The notes: a model not told the origin generated them from the sequence alone. Positions 1 through 9,055 are shown, counted from the first letter of the stretch. The stretch is 64,000 nt of DNA from Anaerocolumna jejuensis DSM 15929 (GCF_900142215.1 NZ_FRAC01000007.1:484412-548411), one strand, 5' to 3'. Numbers and translations are program-made.

Positions 1-2
1 AT

Positions 3-1484
3 ACCAGCAAGGATTTGGAGAGCTTCCGGGAAGAAGGAAAAGCTCTTGTGAAACAGGCTGGGAAAGACGGCTATGAAAAGCAGTCAGAAAAGCATTGCGG
101 CAGATGGGAAAAATTGTGGAAGGTATCGGAGGTTCTCATTGAAGGGGATGATGAGGCGATGGAAGCCCTGAATTATTCCCTCTACCACCTTCATTGTATC
201 GCACCCAGGCATTCTAAGAGTTTGTCCATTGCTGCAAGAGGCCTTTCCGGGCAGACATATAAGGGAGCCGTATTCTGGGATACGGAGATGTTTATGCTGG
301 ACTTCTTCCTCTTTACGGAACCGGAGGTCGCAAAGACACTGCTGAAATACCGTATTGATACCTTGTCCGGAGCCAGGAAAAAGGCAAAGGACTATGGCTT
401 TGACGGAGCCTTTTATCCATGGGAGAGTCAGGAGGGCGGTTTTGATGCCTGCTCCGACTATAATGTAACGGATGTATTTACGGGACGTCCCATGAGAACC
501 TATTTTAAAGATAAGCAGATACACATTTCAGCAGCTGTAGTGTACGGCATTATGCGGTATTCCGAATTTACGGGAAAGGATGACCTGTTAAGGGAAGGCG
601 GAGCAGAAGTAATTATCGAATGTGCCAAATTCTATTACAGCCTTTTAGTAAAGCAGGTGAATAAGGACAGGTATGAGCTATGGGATGTTATCGGCCCTGA
701 CGAATACCATGAGAGAGTGAATAATAACGCCTACACCAACCGCATGGCCAAATTCACCTTTGATTCCGCCATTAAGCTGCTGGAGGATTACCCGGTACAG
801 GATGGCACAGGCAGTAAAGAGCTCCTTGATAACTTCAAGAATGCAGCCGGACATCTGTATATTCCCCAGCCCCATGAAAGTACAGGGGTAATTGAGCAGT
901 TTGACGGATATGAGCAAATGGAAGAAGCAACTGTTTCCGAGGTCAAATCACGGCTCCTGAACGAGAAGGAATATTGGGGAGGAGCATATGGAGTTGCCTC
1001 CCATACCAAGGTGATAAAGCAGGCGGATGTTGTAACCATGGTAAATCTCTTTTCAAGAGAATACGACAGGGATATTCTTTATAAGAATTGGTCCTACTAT
1101 GAACCAAGGACAGAGCACGGTTCCTCTTTAAGTGCCTGTATGTATTCCATGCTTGCCTGTAAGTGTGGCATGGCGGATAAGGCCTATCCCTTCTTTATTA
1201 AGTCTGCAAAGGCAGATTTGGAAGAGGGCGGAAAGCAGTGGGCAGGCCTCATCTATATAGGAGGCACCCATCCGGCAGCCAGCGGCGGCGCTTATATGAC
1301 AGCAGTGGAGGGCTTTGGAGGAATCCATATTGAGGATGGTATATTAAAAGCAGAGCCGAAGCTTCCAAAAGGATGGAGCAGGTTAAGCTTTAAACTTTAT
1401 TATCTGGGAGATTTGTATCAGGTAACGGTAACGGAAGAAGAAGCCAGTGTGGAGAAACTGCAGGCAGTGGACTGGATGGACTGA
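3..1484 (+). CDS. GH65 family disaccharide phosphorylase, C-terminal part (5' end outside window)
   Basis: The reading frame is open from the first base, so only the C-terminal 493 or so residues of a protein normally 750-790 residues long are present. The visible part is the (alpha/alpha)6-barrel and C-terminal jelly-roll of GH65 inverting phosphorylases, which cleave alpha-glucosides with phosphate to give beta-glucose 1-phosphate. Support: the GAVFWDTEMF substrate-site motif, the catalytic-acid region IGPDEYHERVNNNAYTN (Glu of DEYH), and the late TEHGSSLS and GGTHPAASGGAY segments that usually form the phosphate pocket. The second of these differs from the GIHAA version of maltose and trehalose phosphorylases, so kojibiose, nigerose or a related linkage is more likely. 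The exact substrate cannot be read. The nearby beta-phosphoglucomutase gene fits the product. No signal peptide can be judged. Confidence 0.9.
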   Translation, partial: TSKDLESFREEGKALVKQAGKDGYEKQSEKHCGRWEKLWKVSEVLIEGDDEAMEALNYSLYHLHCIAPRHSKSLSIAARGLSGQTYKGAVFWDTEMFMLDFFLFTEPEVAKTLLKYRIDTLSGARKKAKDYGFDGAFYPWESQEGGFDACSDYNVTDVFTGRPMRTYFKDKQIHISAAVVYGIMRYSEFTGKDDLLREGGAEVIIECAKFYYSLLVKQVNKDRYELWDVIGPDEYHERVNNNAYTNRMAKFTFDSAIKLLEDYPVQDGTGSKELLDNFKNAAGHLYIPQPHESTGVIEQFDGYEQMEEATVSEVKSRLLNEKEYWGGAYGVASHTKVIKQADVVTMVNLFSREYDRDILYKNWSYYEPRTEHGSSLSACMYSMLACKCGMADKAYPFFIKSAKADLEEGGKQWAGLIYIGGTHPAASGGAYMTAVEGFGGIHIEDGILKAEPKLPKGWSRLSFKLYYLGDLYQVTVTEEEASVEKLQAVDWMD

Positions 1485-1590
1485 TAACAGGGAACGTTCC
1501 GATAACAGCAGATTCTCTGAAAACAGCGGATGTATGGCTAGGAATTTCGTCTGAAAGGAACGTAATTTCACACTCCATTAAGAATGTTTA

Positions 1591-1629
1591 AAAGGGGATG
1601 AATGGCTTTACATGCTTTACATCCCCTTT
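1591..1629 (-). terminator. Hairpin terminator between GH65 gene and lacI-type gene
   Basis: A 10-bp perfect stem (AAAGGGGATG / CATCCCCTTT) lies between the two convergent genes. The T-rich side is best on the minus strand, immediately after the regulator stop codon. It may act in both directions. Confidence 0.65.
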
Positions 1630-1633
1630 CTGG

Positions 1634-2650
1634 CTAGCTAAGAAGTGATTTTACACTGTTTCGTTCAACAAGATGGATTGGAAGGATAACTTCCTTGTTA
1701 AGGATGGGCTTATTGTCCAGTTTATCCATTAGAAAATAAACTGCCAGCTTTCCCTTTAAGGGGGCATCCTGGTGAATAGTGGTAAGGGTAGGGCATGTCA
1801 GCTGGCATAAATTGATATCATCAAAGCCCATAACGGAGATATCCTCAGGGACCCTTTTACCGGCTTCCTTCAGGCCGGCCATAATACCGGCGGCTAAAAT
1901 ATCTGCGGTGGCAAAGACTGCGGTGATATCATTGCGGGCAGCAAGGGTGGTACCAAGAGCAATGGTCGTTGCCGTATCAAGCTCCTGCTCAAACACGATA
2001 TTTCTGCGGAAGGGAATGGCTGCTTCCTCCAGGGCTTTCTTATATCCCTGAAAACGTTCATAAACAACACCCTTTTCCTTGATACTGGGTGAAGCAAAGG
2101 CAATGTTCTGATGCCCCTTATCAATCAGATATCTGGCAGCAGTGTAGCCTCCCTGATAATCCTCCAGACCTACATTGCAGATATTAGGATGTGATACGTA
2201 GCTGTCAATCAGTACCACAGGTATCTTAAGGTTTGTCAAAGCTTCAAAAAATTCATCCTGGAATACACCGGTACAGAACAGGCCGTCCACATTCCAGTTG
2301 TGTAAAAAGTTTACCAGATCAGAGGTGGTCTCAACTGTACGCAGCATTAAATAATAGCCGTTTTCCCGTAAGGTTTTTTCAATGGACCCAATAAAGGCAG
2401 AGTGAAAGGGGTCTTCTACGATACTTTCTTTTTTATTTGAAGTAAGGTGGCTTATCATTCCGATAACTTTTGAGGAACTGGACACCAGGGAACGCGCGGA
2501 CATATTCGGAACATAACCCAGTCTGTCAATGGCTTCGTTTATACGGGTAATGGTTTCTGCCGATACACGGCCTGTCTTTCCGTGGATTACATTGGAGACA
2601 GTGGTAAAGCTTACCCCTACAGCCTGTGCAATATCTTTAATGGTGGTCAT
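1634..2650 (-). CDS. LacI/GalR family transcriptional regulator
   Basis: A 338-residue repressor. The N-terminus (TTIKDIAQAVGVSFTTVSNVI) is the classic LacI helix-turn-helix and hinge, followed by a periplasmic-binding-protein-like sugar-sensing domain ending with VMGFDDINLCQLTCPTLTTIHQD. I chose the ATG at 2650 because AAAGGA lies 8 bases upstream. The ATG two codons earlier would overlap that site, and the longer open frame upstream has no LacI homology. It faces the GH65 gene convergently and is divergent from pgmB, so it probably controls this alpha-glucoside module. The lone palindromic repeat at 2785-3017 sits in its upstream region. The effector is unknown. Confidence 0.9.
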   Translation of the reverse strand: MTTIKDIAQAVGVSFTTVSNVIHGKTGRVSAETITRINEAIDRLGYVPNMSARSLVSSSSKVIGMISHLTSNKKESIVEDPFHSAFIGSIEKTLRENGYYLMLRTVETTSDLVNFLHNWNVDGLFCTGVFQDEFFEALTNLKIPVVLIDSYVSHPNICNVGLEDYQGGYTAARYLIDKGHQNIAFASPSIKEKGVVYERFQGYKKALEEAAIPFRRNIVFEQELDTATTIALGTTLAARNDITAVFATADILAAGIMAGLKEAGKRVPEDISVMGFDDINLCQLTCPTLTTIHQDAPLKGKLAVYFLMDKLDNKPILNKEVILPIHLVERNSVKSLLS

Positions 2651-2784
2651 TTTCATGTTCCTTTCTTTCAAAGGTTTAATGTTAAACTTCAGTGTAAACA
2701 GTTTACCATATTTTTCGTAAAATGTACAGATTAAATAGGATTCCATACACAGCAAACGCATAAAGAAAGTTGATGGAAGCGTAC

Positions 2785-3060
2785 GATGACCAAGGGGGTT
2801 GTTTTGGAGTTTTGTTATGCGAGAACCCTTATTCCACTAAAACAGCAGAAAACGTAACTGGCAGGTAAATCAGTGCCAAACTCGCTGTAACAAATTTGGT
2901 TGTGCTAGTTATCAAGCTCAAACAGTGGCACTGGTTTACCTAGTCACGTTTCCTGCCGCTTAAGTGTCATAAGGAACCTCTTTGAGACAAAATTCCAAAA
3001 CAACCCCCTTGGTCATCTGTTCTTATCCATTATTTGGTCTCATGGGTTTGCCGTGGGATT
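2785..3060. repeat. Long palindromic repeat, family A (lone copy) with truncated composite spacer
   Basis: Bases 2785-3017 form a full-length imperfect palindrome. The outer 24 bases are almost perfectly self-complementary (GATGACCAAGGGGGTTG... / ...CAACCCCCTTGGTCATC). Interior motifs ATTCCACTAAA, CCAAACTCGCT, AGCTCAAACAGTGG, TTTACCTAG and AGTGTCATAAGG match those in the A copies at 16934-17165 and 30354-30585. Similarity to the composite continues for about 40 bases after the palindrome (TTATTTGGTCT, GGGTTTGCC) and then stops, so this looks like a half element that lost its B part. Similarity also extends about 20 bases leftward, to about 2762. It fills the divergent gap between the lacI-type gene and pgmB. 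No coding potential is seen. Confidence 0.85.
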
Positions 3061-3129
3061 CTATATGCAGTATCGCAAGCCAGCTTGCTGTATACATGGA
3101 AATTAAAATAAATTTCAGGAGATGATAAG

Positions 3130-3780
3130 ATGATTAAAGGAGTAATTTTTGATTTGGATGGGGTGCTGGTGTCTACGGACGAAATGCATTTTGAAGCCTG
3201 GAAGATGTTGGCGGAGGAGCTTGGCATTGATAAATTTACAAAGGAGGATAATAAAAGGCAAAAAGGTGTAAGCAGGATGGAATCCCTGGAAGTGGTCCTT
3301 AGTAAGGGCGGCAGGATTTATACGGCGACGGAGAAAGAAGAAATGGCGGAGCGAAAGAATAATTTCTACAAGGAGCTTCTTGCGGGGCTGGATGAGAACG
3401 CCATACTTCCGGGAGCGGTTGATTGCCTTAAAATGCTGAGAAGCAGAGGAATACTGATAGGAATCGGTTCTGTAAGCAAGAACGCCCCCCTTATCTTAGC
3501 GAGAACCGGATTGATGGAATACGTTGATAAGGTTAGCTGCGGTCTTGACATTACCAGGTCAAAGCCGGACCCGGAAGTATTTGAGGTGGCAGCCAATAAG
3601 CTGGAGCTGAAATATGAGGAGTGTCTTGTAGTAGAGGATTCCCTTGCCGGAATCGTTGCAGGCAGAGCAGCACATATGAAGACCCTTGGAGTTGGAACGG
3701 AATATGTACAGCTTCGTGCAGATTATGAGGCGCCGGGCCTTAACGCACACATTGACTGGGAGACAATCCTGGAAGTATAA
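3130..3780 (+). CDS. pgmB: Beta-phosphoglucomutase (HAD superfamily)
   Basis: A 216-residue HAD phosphomutase converting beta-glucose 1-phosphate to glucose 6-phosphate, the step after a GH65 phosphorylase. Motif I is FDLDGVLVSTDEMHFEAWK, with Asp8 as nucleophile and Asp10 as acid/base. The following helical cap contains the typical KRQKGVSRMESLE stretch. Motif II (GIGSVSKNA), the lysine of SKPDPEVF and the acidic VVEDSLAGI motif all match beta-PGM rather than generic phosphatases. AGGAGATGATAAG supplies the ribosome binding site for the ATG at 3130. It is cytoplasmic and lies between the regulator and the beta-helix hydrolase. Length and motifs are typical; I see nothing odd. Confidence 0.93.
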   Translation: MIKGVIFDLDGVLVSTDEMHFEAWKMLAEELGIDKFTKEDNKRQKGVSRMESLEVVLSKGGRIYTATEKEEMAERKNNFYKELLAGLDENAILPGAVDCLKMLRSRGILIGIGSVSKNAPLILARTGLMEYVDKVSCGLDITRSKPDPEVFEVAANKLELKYEECLVVEDSLAGIVAGRAAHMKTLGVGTEYVQLRADYEAPGLNAHIDWETILEV

Positions 3781-3846
3781 GAGAAGTATAAGAGGGGACA
3801 ACTTAATTTATAGTATAGGGCTGAAAGAAAATAAGAAGGAGAAAGG

Positions 3847-5433
3847 ATGCCACCAATGGGTCTACACATGGGAAGCAGGAAAAAAACAGTAATGATTATT
3901 GAATGGTTTGCAATTCTCACGCTTATTATCACTGCAGTGGCGGCGGGAATACATTTAAAGGGCAGAACGGAAGAGGCCGGTAGCATGATAAGCTATGAAG
4001 GCTCCAGGCTGGTTCTGTATGAAGGCCCGGAATCCTTAAAGGATGCCACGGCGGAGGACCTTGTAAGTGCCGGGGAGAAGGAGAGGAACTTTGCATTATT
4101 ACATTGTACGGATACGAAAGTTAAGGTGGACGGCTATGATTGCTATGTTTATGATACCAATGTTAATCACAGCAGAGCCTGGTATCCCAATTATATGCCC
4201 CCTCAGTCAAGGACACCTGTCACATACTTTGATTTTGAAGGTACTGCTAAAATTGAAGTAAGTGTTCCGGACAGGGCTTTCAACTCAGTAAAAATAAGCC
4301 CGGTCAGCTATGGCATTAAGCCTGAAGTGGATAAGGCAGCAAAAACAGTAACCTTTACAATTACCAGACCGGATAATTATACCCTGACCTTTAATGACTC
4401 ACCGGAACGGGCCTTACATATCTTTGCAAATGCAATTGATTCGGAGGCACCTGTAAAGAGTTCCGATACGATCAAATATATCGGACCGGGTGAATGGAAT
4501 ATTGAAAACATCGTGCTGGAGGATAACCAGACCTTATATCTGGCAGGCGGAGCAGTTGTACATGGCATTGTCAATGCCAGCTTTGCAAAGAACATAAAGG
4601 TAGAGGGAAGAGGAATTCTGGATGGTTCCGGCTTTGAGGGCTGGATGGGCAAGACCGCCTATATTCCTCTCAAATTTGATAACTGTGACGGCGTGACCTT
4701 AAAGGATATTATCGTATTGAATCCTAATGCATGGGTCTGCTCTGCAAAAAGTTCAGCGAATGGTGTGATCGACGGTATCCGCATTATATCCTCAAGGCCT
4801 AACGGTGACGGTATTACCCTGCAGTCCTGCACCAATTATAAGGTATCCAATTGCTTTGTAAGAAGCTGGGATGATTCTCTGGTCGTAAAGAATTATGAGG
4901 GCAGTTCCTCCGGTATTTCCTTTCAGAATATGCAGCTTTGGACTGACTTTGCCCAGTCCATGGAAATCGGCTATGAGACCAATAAAGGGCAGCAGGCGGG
5001 AGTGTCTGTTTCCGGTATAAGCTTTAAAGACATCACTGTTCTAAATAACTTTCACAAGCCGGTCATATCCGTACATAATGCAGATGATGCAGTGATAAAA
5101 GACGTGGCATTTCAGAATATAACCGTTGAAAATGCACAGATGGGCTCAGGAGACGGAGAGGAGATGCCCTATCTTATTGACCTCAATATTCCAAAGACCT
5201 CCAATTGGACCTCAACCAAAGAAAGAGGACAGATTGATGGCGTGACCATTGAAAATGTAAAGGTACTTTCAGGGAAATTCAGTCCTTCCAGAATCCAGGG
5301 CTTTGATGGGACACATAAAATCAAGTATATTACCATCAGCAATCTGGAGATTCTGGGAGAGAAGATTACAAGTCTTGACCAGGGTAAATTTGAAACTGAC
5401 CCTGATACGACTGAAAATATTACCATGAAATAA
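3847..5433 (+). CDS. Membrane-anchored GH28/GH49-like beta-helix glycoside hydrolase
   Basis: A 528-residue protein with an N-terminal hydrophobic helix (about residues 15-34) and no clear cleavage site, so probably anchored facing outward. Residues 60-200 look like a beta-sandwich domain (YFDFEGTAKIEVSV, LHIFAN). Residues 210-520 form a right-handed beta-helix with repeated short strands (NIKVEGRGILDGSGFEGW, VTLKDIIVLNP). Candidate catalytic aspartates are Asp321 in NGDG and Asp342/Asp343 in WDDS, the spacing used in clan GH-N. The GHG and RIK motifs of polygalacturonases are missing, and an N-terminal beta-sandwich is typical of GH49 dextranases. With GH65 and pgmB nearby, an alpha-glucan target is plausible but not proven. 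The RBS AGGAG lies just upstream; the next gene follows after about 20 bases. Confidence 0.72.
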   Translation: MPPMGLHMGSRKKTVMIIEWFAILTLIITAVAAGIHLKGRTEEAGSMISYEGSRLVLYEGPESLKDATAEDLVSAGEKERNFALLHCTDTKVKVDGYDCYVYDTNVNHSRAWYPNYMPPQSRTPVTYFDFEGTAKIEVSVPDRAFNSVKISPVSYGIKPEVDKAAKTVTFTITRPDNYTLTFNDSPERALHIFANAIDSEAPVKSSDTIKYIGPGEWNIENIVLEDNQTLYLAGGAVVHGIVNASFAKNIKVEGRGILDGSGFEGWMGKTAYIPLKFDNCDGVTLKDIIVLNPNAWVCSAKSSANGVIDGIRIISSRPNGDGITLQSCTNYKVSNCFVRSWDDSLVVKNYEGSSSGISFQNMQLWTDFAQSMEIGYETNKGQQAGVSVSGISFKDITVLNNFHKPVISVHNADDAVIKDVAFQNITVENAQMGSGDGEEMPYLIDLNIPKTSNWTSTKERGQIDGVTIENVKVLSGKFSPSRIQGFDGTHKIKYITISNLEILGEKITSLDQGKFETDPDTTENITMK

Positions 5434-5456
5434 CCGAGGCTATGGAGGAGAGGCAT

Positions 5457-6080
5457 ATGAAAATAGTACGTCCCATTATTATTGTACTTTTGCTGGCGGC
5501 AGATATCTATCTGATTGGCTTTGCACCGGAAAAAATAAAGGAGCCGCCCAAGGAAATCGAAGCTTCCAGGGTAACTGTGGTAAGTGCACCGGACCAGACA
5601 GAGAGCATGGAGCATCCGGATTTTAAGAAAAAAGAATATAAGCTGGTACTGCCGGAGGGCAATAATATTGCACTGAAAAAGAAAGTGACGGCAAGCAGCT
5701 TTGCAGACGTTTATACTCCCAGAAAAGTAACGGACGGAGATGCCCTCGCAGCATCCTACTGGGAAGGAAAATCAGATTATCCCAATTATCTTGCGGTGGA
5801 TTTGGAGAGCAAGGAGAAATTCCATGCAGTAAGAGTTGCATTAAGTCCCTTGGCAATATGGGGAAAGCGAACCCAGACCTTTGCGGTGAACTTAAGCGAC
5901 GACGGAAAGAATTTCACTCCCTTTATTGAAAGCAGACAATATACCTTTGACCCGGATACGGGCAATGAAGTACAGCTGCTCTTTGAGGATACCCAGGCAA
6001 GGTATGTACAGCTGGTATTTACAGAAAATTCAGGATCCGGCGGCGGCCAGGCTGCGGAGTTCGAGGTCTATCAGAAATAA
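5457..6080 (+). CDS. Membrane-anchored F5/8 type C (discoidin-like) domain protein
   Basis: A 207-residue protein. An N-terminal hydrophobic segment (residues 3-22, KIVRPIIIVLLLAADIYLIGF) is followed by a linker of about 45 residues and one discoidin/CBM32-like beta-sandwich. That domain starts at NIALKKKVTASSF and shows the typical KVTDGD, YPNYLAVDLESKEKFHAVRVAL and ARYVQLVFTEN segments. Such domains bind carbohydrate; no catalytic domain is present. I placed the start at the ATG at 5457 because GGAGGAG lies 6-7 bases before it; an ATG 15 bases upstream is less well placed. It directly follows the beta-helix hydrolase and is probably co-transcribed with it as a binding partner at the cell surface. 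The specific ligand is unknown. Confidence 0.75.
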   Translation: MKIVRPIIIVLLLAADIYLIGFAPEKIKEPPKEIEASRVTVVSAPDQTESMEHPDFKKKEYKLVLPEGNNIALKKKVTASSFADVYTPRKVTDGDALAASYWEGKSDYPNYLAVDLESKEKFHAVRVALSPLAIWGKRTQTFAVNLSDDGKNFTPFIESRQYTFDPDTGNEVQLLFEDTQARYVQLVFTENSGSGGGQAAEFEVYQK

Positions 6081-6129
6081 TTCCGGAAAAGGATAACCGC
6101 CTGAAAGGAAAGTCAGATTATAAGAAAAG

Positions 6130-6210
6130 CAAGGGGGACTGTACCCCTTGTATTACCAATAGCTCTATGAACTTCTGAGAAATCAGGCAGAAGCTTTATA
6201 GGGCTATTGG
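6130..6210 (+). other. Two adjacent stem-loops between the F5/8 gene and the copA promoter
   Basis: CAAGGGG/CCCCTTG (6130-6150) is followed by a longer imperfect hairpin at 6156-6210. The latter has outer arms CCAATAGC/GCTATTGG and an inner ACTTCT/AGAAG pair. Neither is followed by a clear T-run. They may end the upstream transcript or be a small structured element. Confidence 0.45.
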
Positions 6211-6248
6211 CAGTTAGATAAATCCAATGAAAATCTTTTAAAATCGAC

Positions 6249-6277
6249 TTGACAGACGAAGAAAGATGATGTATTTT
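6249..6277 (+). promoter_or_regulatory. Promoter of the copper operon
   Basis: TTGACA at 6249-6254 and TATTTT at 6272-6277 are separated by 17 bases. They lie directly before the CsoR-type operator and 135 bases before the copA start. Confidence 0.6.
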
Positions 6278-6285
6278 AATAATAT

Positions 6286-6307
6286 AGACACCCCACGGGG
6301 GTATGGT
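6286..6307. promoter_or_regulatory. CsoR-type copper operator
   Basis: The segment ACACCCCACGGGGGTAT is a GC-rich near-palindrome in an AT-rich promoter. It has the form of known CsoR operators (a TACCCC...GGGGTA core). It overlaps the expected transcription start of copA-copZ-csoR, so CsoR without Cu(I) should block transcription here and the operon should be self-regulated. Confidence 0.7.
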
Positions 6308-6411
6308 AGTAACGCGGCTGCCATTCTGCTGCTTGCATCATTTATGTTTTTTGCAAAATGGGGAATATTAAAAATATATCACAAGCATTACTATTCATGA
6401 AAGGGGACACT

Positions 6412-8691
6412 ATGAATCAGAAATTTTCTGTTACCGGAATGACCTGTTCTGCCTGCTCTGCGGCTGTTGAAAAAAGTGTTAAAAATGTGCAGGGTGTTAG
6501 CTCCGTTGTTGTCAATTTGCTTGGTAACAGTATGCTGGTAGATTATGACGGCGAAGCAGCCAGTCAGAATACAATTATTAATGCGGTAGAAAATGCAGGC
6601 TATCATGCAGCTGTCTTTGTAAAGGGAAACGAGGCAAAGAGCAGCGAAACTGCGGAGAATAAAGTACAGTCGGAATTAAAAGAAATGAAACAGAGGATTA
6701 TCATTTCCGCCTGCTTTTTAATACCATTGCTTTATATTGCCATGGGACATATGTTTAAATTTCCTCTGCCCTCGATCCTCCACGGCGAAAAGAACAGCAT
6801 AACCTTCGCTTTTCTGCAATTTTTACTGACCCTGCCTATCGTATATGTAAACCGTAAGTATTATCAGGTAGGCTTTAAAACCCTCTTTAAGGGTCATCCC
6901 AATATGGATTCCCTTATTGCCATTGGCTCCGGTGCTGCCATATGCTATGGTATATTTGCCATTTTCAGAATCGGGTATGGTCTTGGACATATGGATATGG
7001 ACGTTGTAATGAGTTATTCCATGGACCTTTATTTTGAATCGGCAGCTACCATATTGACCCTTATAACCTTAGGGAAATTTTTAGAGGCCAGGTCAAAGGG
7101 CAAGACCTCCGAGGCAATCAGTAAGCTTATGGACTTATCACCGAAGACTGCCGTGGTGATAAGAGAGGGAAAAGAAGAAGAAATACCAATAGAGGAAGTT
7201 GCAATCGGAGATATCCTGGCAGTTCGGCCGGGCCAGAGCATCCCTGTAGATGGTGTAATTATTGAAGGAAGTACGGCAGTGGACCAATCTGCACTGACCG
7301 GTGAGAGCATCCCGGTAGAAAAGAGTGCAGGAGACAAAGTAATAGGTGCAACAATAAATAAAACAGGATACTTTCAGTTCCGTGCGGAAAAGGTAGGAGA
7401 CGATACGACCCTGTCGCAGATAATTCAGCTTGTAGAGGACGCCAATTCCTCCAAAGCACCGATCGCAAAGCTCGCAGATAAAATCAGCGGGGTATTCGTG
7501 CCGGTAGTTATAACCATAGCTGTATTGGCAACTGTGGTCTGGCTGCTCACAGGAGCACCCTTTGAGTTTGCACTTTCCATCGGAATAGCAGTACTTGTAA
7601 TTTCCTGCCCCTGTGCGCTGGGTCTTGCCACACCTGTTGCTATTATGGTCGGAACAGGAAAGGGAGCTAGCAACGGAATTCTGATCAAGTCCGCAGAAGC
7701 CCTGGAGATAGCTCATAAGGTAAATACCGTAATCCTTGATAAAACCGGTACTATCACAGAAGGCAAGCCAAGGGTCACAGACATTCTGACAGCAGAAGGT
7801 GTCAGCGAAGAAGAGCTTTTAAGGACTGCAGCCACCATTGAGAAGCCCTCCGAACATCCCCTGGCCGAAGCTATCCTGGAAAAGGCAAAGGAAATGGCTA
7901 TTGAGCCTCTTGTGGTTACAGAATTTAAGGCGGTGTCAGGCAGAGGTATTATTGCAAAGGATCAGAATGAAACTTATTATTCCGGAAATCTCTTTATGAT
8001 GGAAGAGCAGGGAATTGATACTGCAAAGCTTCTTAAGAAGGCGGAAGCACTCTCGGAAGACGGCAAGACCCCCCTGTTTTTTGCGAAGGGTGGTAAATTC
8101 TTAGGCCTGATAGCTGTGGCTGATGTTGTTAAACCTACCAGTGTCACTGCTATTAAGGAATGGAAGAGCCTTGGCATTGATGTGGTTATGCTTACAGGGG
8201 ATAATAAAAAGACGGCGGAAGCTATCAGAAAGCAGCTGCAGATAGATAAGGTCATAGCAGAGGTGCTGCCTCAGGATAAGGAAAGTGAAGTAAGAAAGCT
8301 TCAGCAGGCCGGCAAAAAGGTAGCCATGATTGGTGATGGTATTAATGATGCACCTGCCCTTGCAAGAGCTGACGTGGGAATTGCCATTGGGGCCGGAACG
8401 GATATTGCAATTGAATCCGCCGATATCGTACTTATGAAGAGTAATTTAATGGATGCGGTTACAGCCATTGCCCTCAGTAAGGCAACCATAAGGAATATCA
8501 AGGAGAACCTTTTCTGGGCCTTCTTTTACAATACCATCGGTATTCCGTTGGCAGCAGGTGTGTTTTATAGTATACTGGAGTGGAAATTAAATCCTATGTT
8601 CGCAGCTGCCGCCATGAGTTTAAGCTCCGTATGCGTTGTCACAAATGCACTTAGACTTCGCTTTTTCAAACCAAAATTCAAAACGCTGTAA
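6412..8691 (+). CDS. copA: Copper-exporting P1B-type ATPase
   Basis: A 759-residue integral membrane pump moving Cu(I) outward with ATP. One N-terminal heavy-metal domain carries GMTCSAC (Cys12, Cys15). Membrane helices follow at about residues 90-220 and 350-400. The transport motif CPC is at residues 399-401 (SCPCALGLATP), the phosphorylated Asp is Asp443 in DKTGT, the SEHPLAEA nucleotide motif follows, and GDGINDAPALARADVGIAIG closes the P-domain. I chose the ATG at 6412 (MNQKFSV) because AAAGGGG precedes it; the frame is open 54 bases further up without homology. It is first in an operon with copZ and csoR behind a CsoR operator. Length and motifs are typical of Firmicute CopA. Confidence 0.95.
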   Translation: MNQKFSVTGMTCSACSAAVEKSVKNVQGVSSVVVNLLGNSMLVDYDGEAASQNTIINAVENAGYHAAVFVKGNEAKSSETAENKVQSELKEMKQRIIISACFLIPLLYIAMGHMFKFPLPSILHGEKNSITFAFLQFLLTLPIVYVNRKYYQVGFKTLFKGHPNMDSLIAIGSGAAICYGIFAIFRIGYGLGHMDMDVVMSYSMDLYFESAATILTLITLGKFLEARSKGKTSEAISKLMDLSPKTAVVIREGKEEEIPIEEVAIGDILAVRPGQSIPVDGVIIEGSTAVDQSALTGESIPVEKSAGDKVIGATINKTGYFQFRAEKVGDDTTLSQIIQLVEDANSSKAPIAKLADKISGVFVPVVITIAVLATVVWLLTGAPFEFALSIGIAVLVISCPCALGLATPVAIMVGTGKGASNGILIKSAEALEIAHKVNTVILDKTGTITEGKPRVTDILTAEGVSEEELLRTAATIEKPSEHPLAEAILEKAKEMAIEPLVVTEFKAVSGRGIIAKDQNETYYSGNLFMMEEQGIDTAKLLKKAEALSEDGKTPLFFAKGGKFLGLIAVADVVKPTSVTAIKEWKSLGIDVVMLTGDNKKTAEAIRKQLQIDKVIAEVLPQDKESEVRKLQQAGKKVAMIGDGINDAPALARADVGIAIGAGTDIAIESADIVLMKSNLMDAVTAIALSKATIRNIKENLFWAFFYNTIGIPLAAGVFYSILEWKLNPMFAAAAMSLSSVCVVTNALRLRFFKPKFKTL

Positions 8692-8803
8692 GGAAAAAGG
8701 AATAGAAAATCTTCCTGAAAATGTAAAGTGACGTTAAAGATGACAAACAGGTAATTTTGATATATAATAAAAGAAAGGAAGGCCGTGATTACGGCTGGGT
8801 AGA

Positions 8804-9037
8804 ATGATGAAAAAAGTAATGAAAATTGAAGGAATGTCCTGCGGACACTGCCAGGCAAGAGTTGAAAAGGCTTTAAATGATATTAACGGAGTGAGCGCTA
8901 AAGTAAATCTTGGCAAGAAGGAAGCTGTAATTGACTATTCTGCTGATATTAATGATGATGAGTTTATCAATGCTGTTACCGACGCAGGATATGAAGTAGT
9001 TTCCATAGCAGAGAAGAAGGGGCTTTTTGGAAGATAG
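8804..9037 (+). CDS. copZ: Copper chaperone, heavy-metal-associated domain
   Basis: A 77-residue single-domain ferredoxin-like fold protein with the metal site GMSCGHC near residue 12, typical of CopZ, which hands Cu(I) to CopA and CsoR in the cytosol. The sequence after the motif (QARVEKALNDINGV) matches the family. It lies 112 bases after copA; a GGAAGG sequence is about 30 bases upstream of the start and no ideal ribosome site is adjacent. The second ATG, one codon later, is an equally possible start. An imperfect hairpin (GGCCGTGATTACGGCT) in the gap might mask or set the translation rate. Confidence 0.9.
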   Translation: MMKKVMKIEGMSCGHCQARVEKALNDINGVSAKVNLGKKEAVIDYSADINDDEFINAVTDAGYEVVSIAEKKGLFGR

Positions 9038-9055
9038 AACGGGGAAGAGATTATT

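Noticed and set aside
7138..7716. 192-codon minus-strand frame opposite copA
   Set aside because: Cys/Tyr-rich shadow of a well-supported gene; no start signals.
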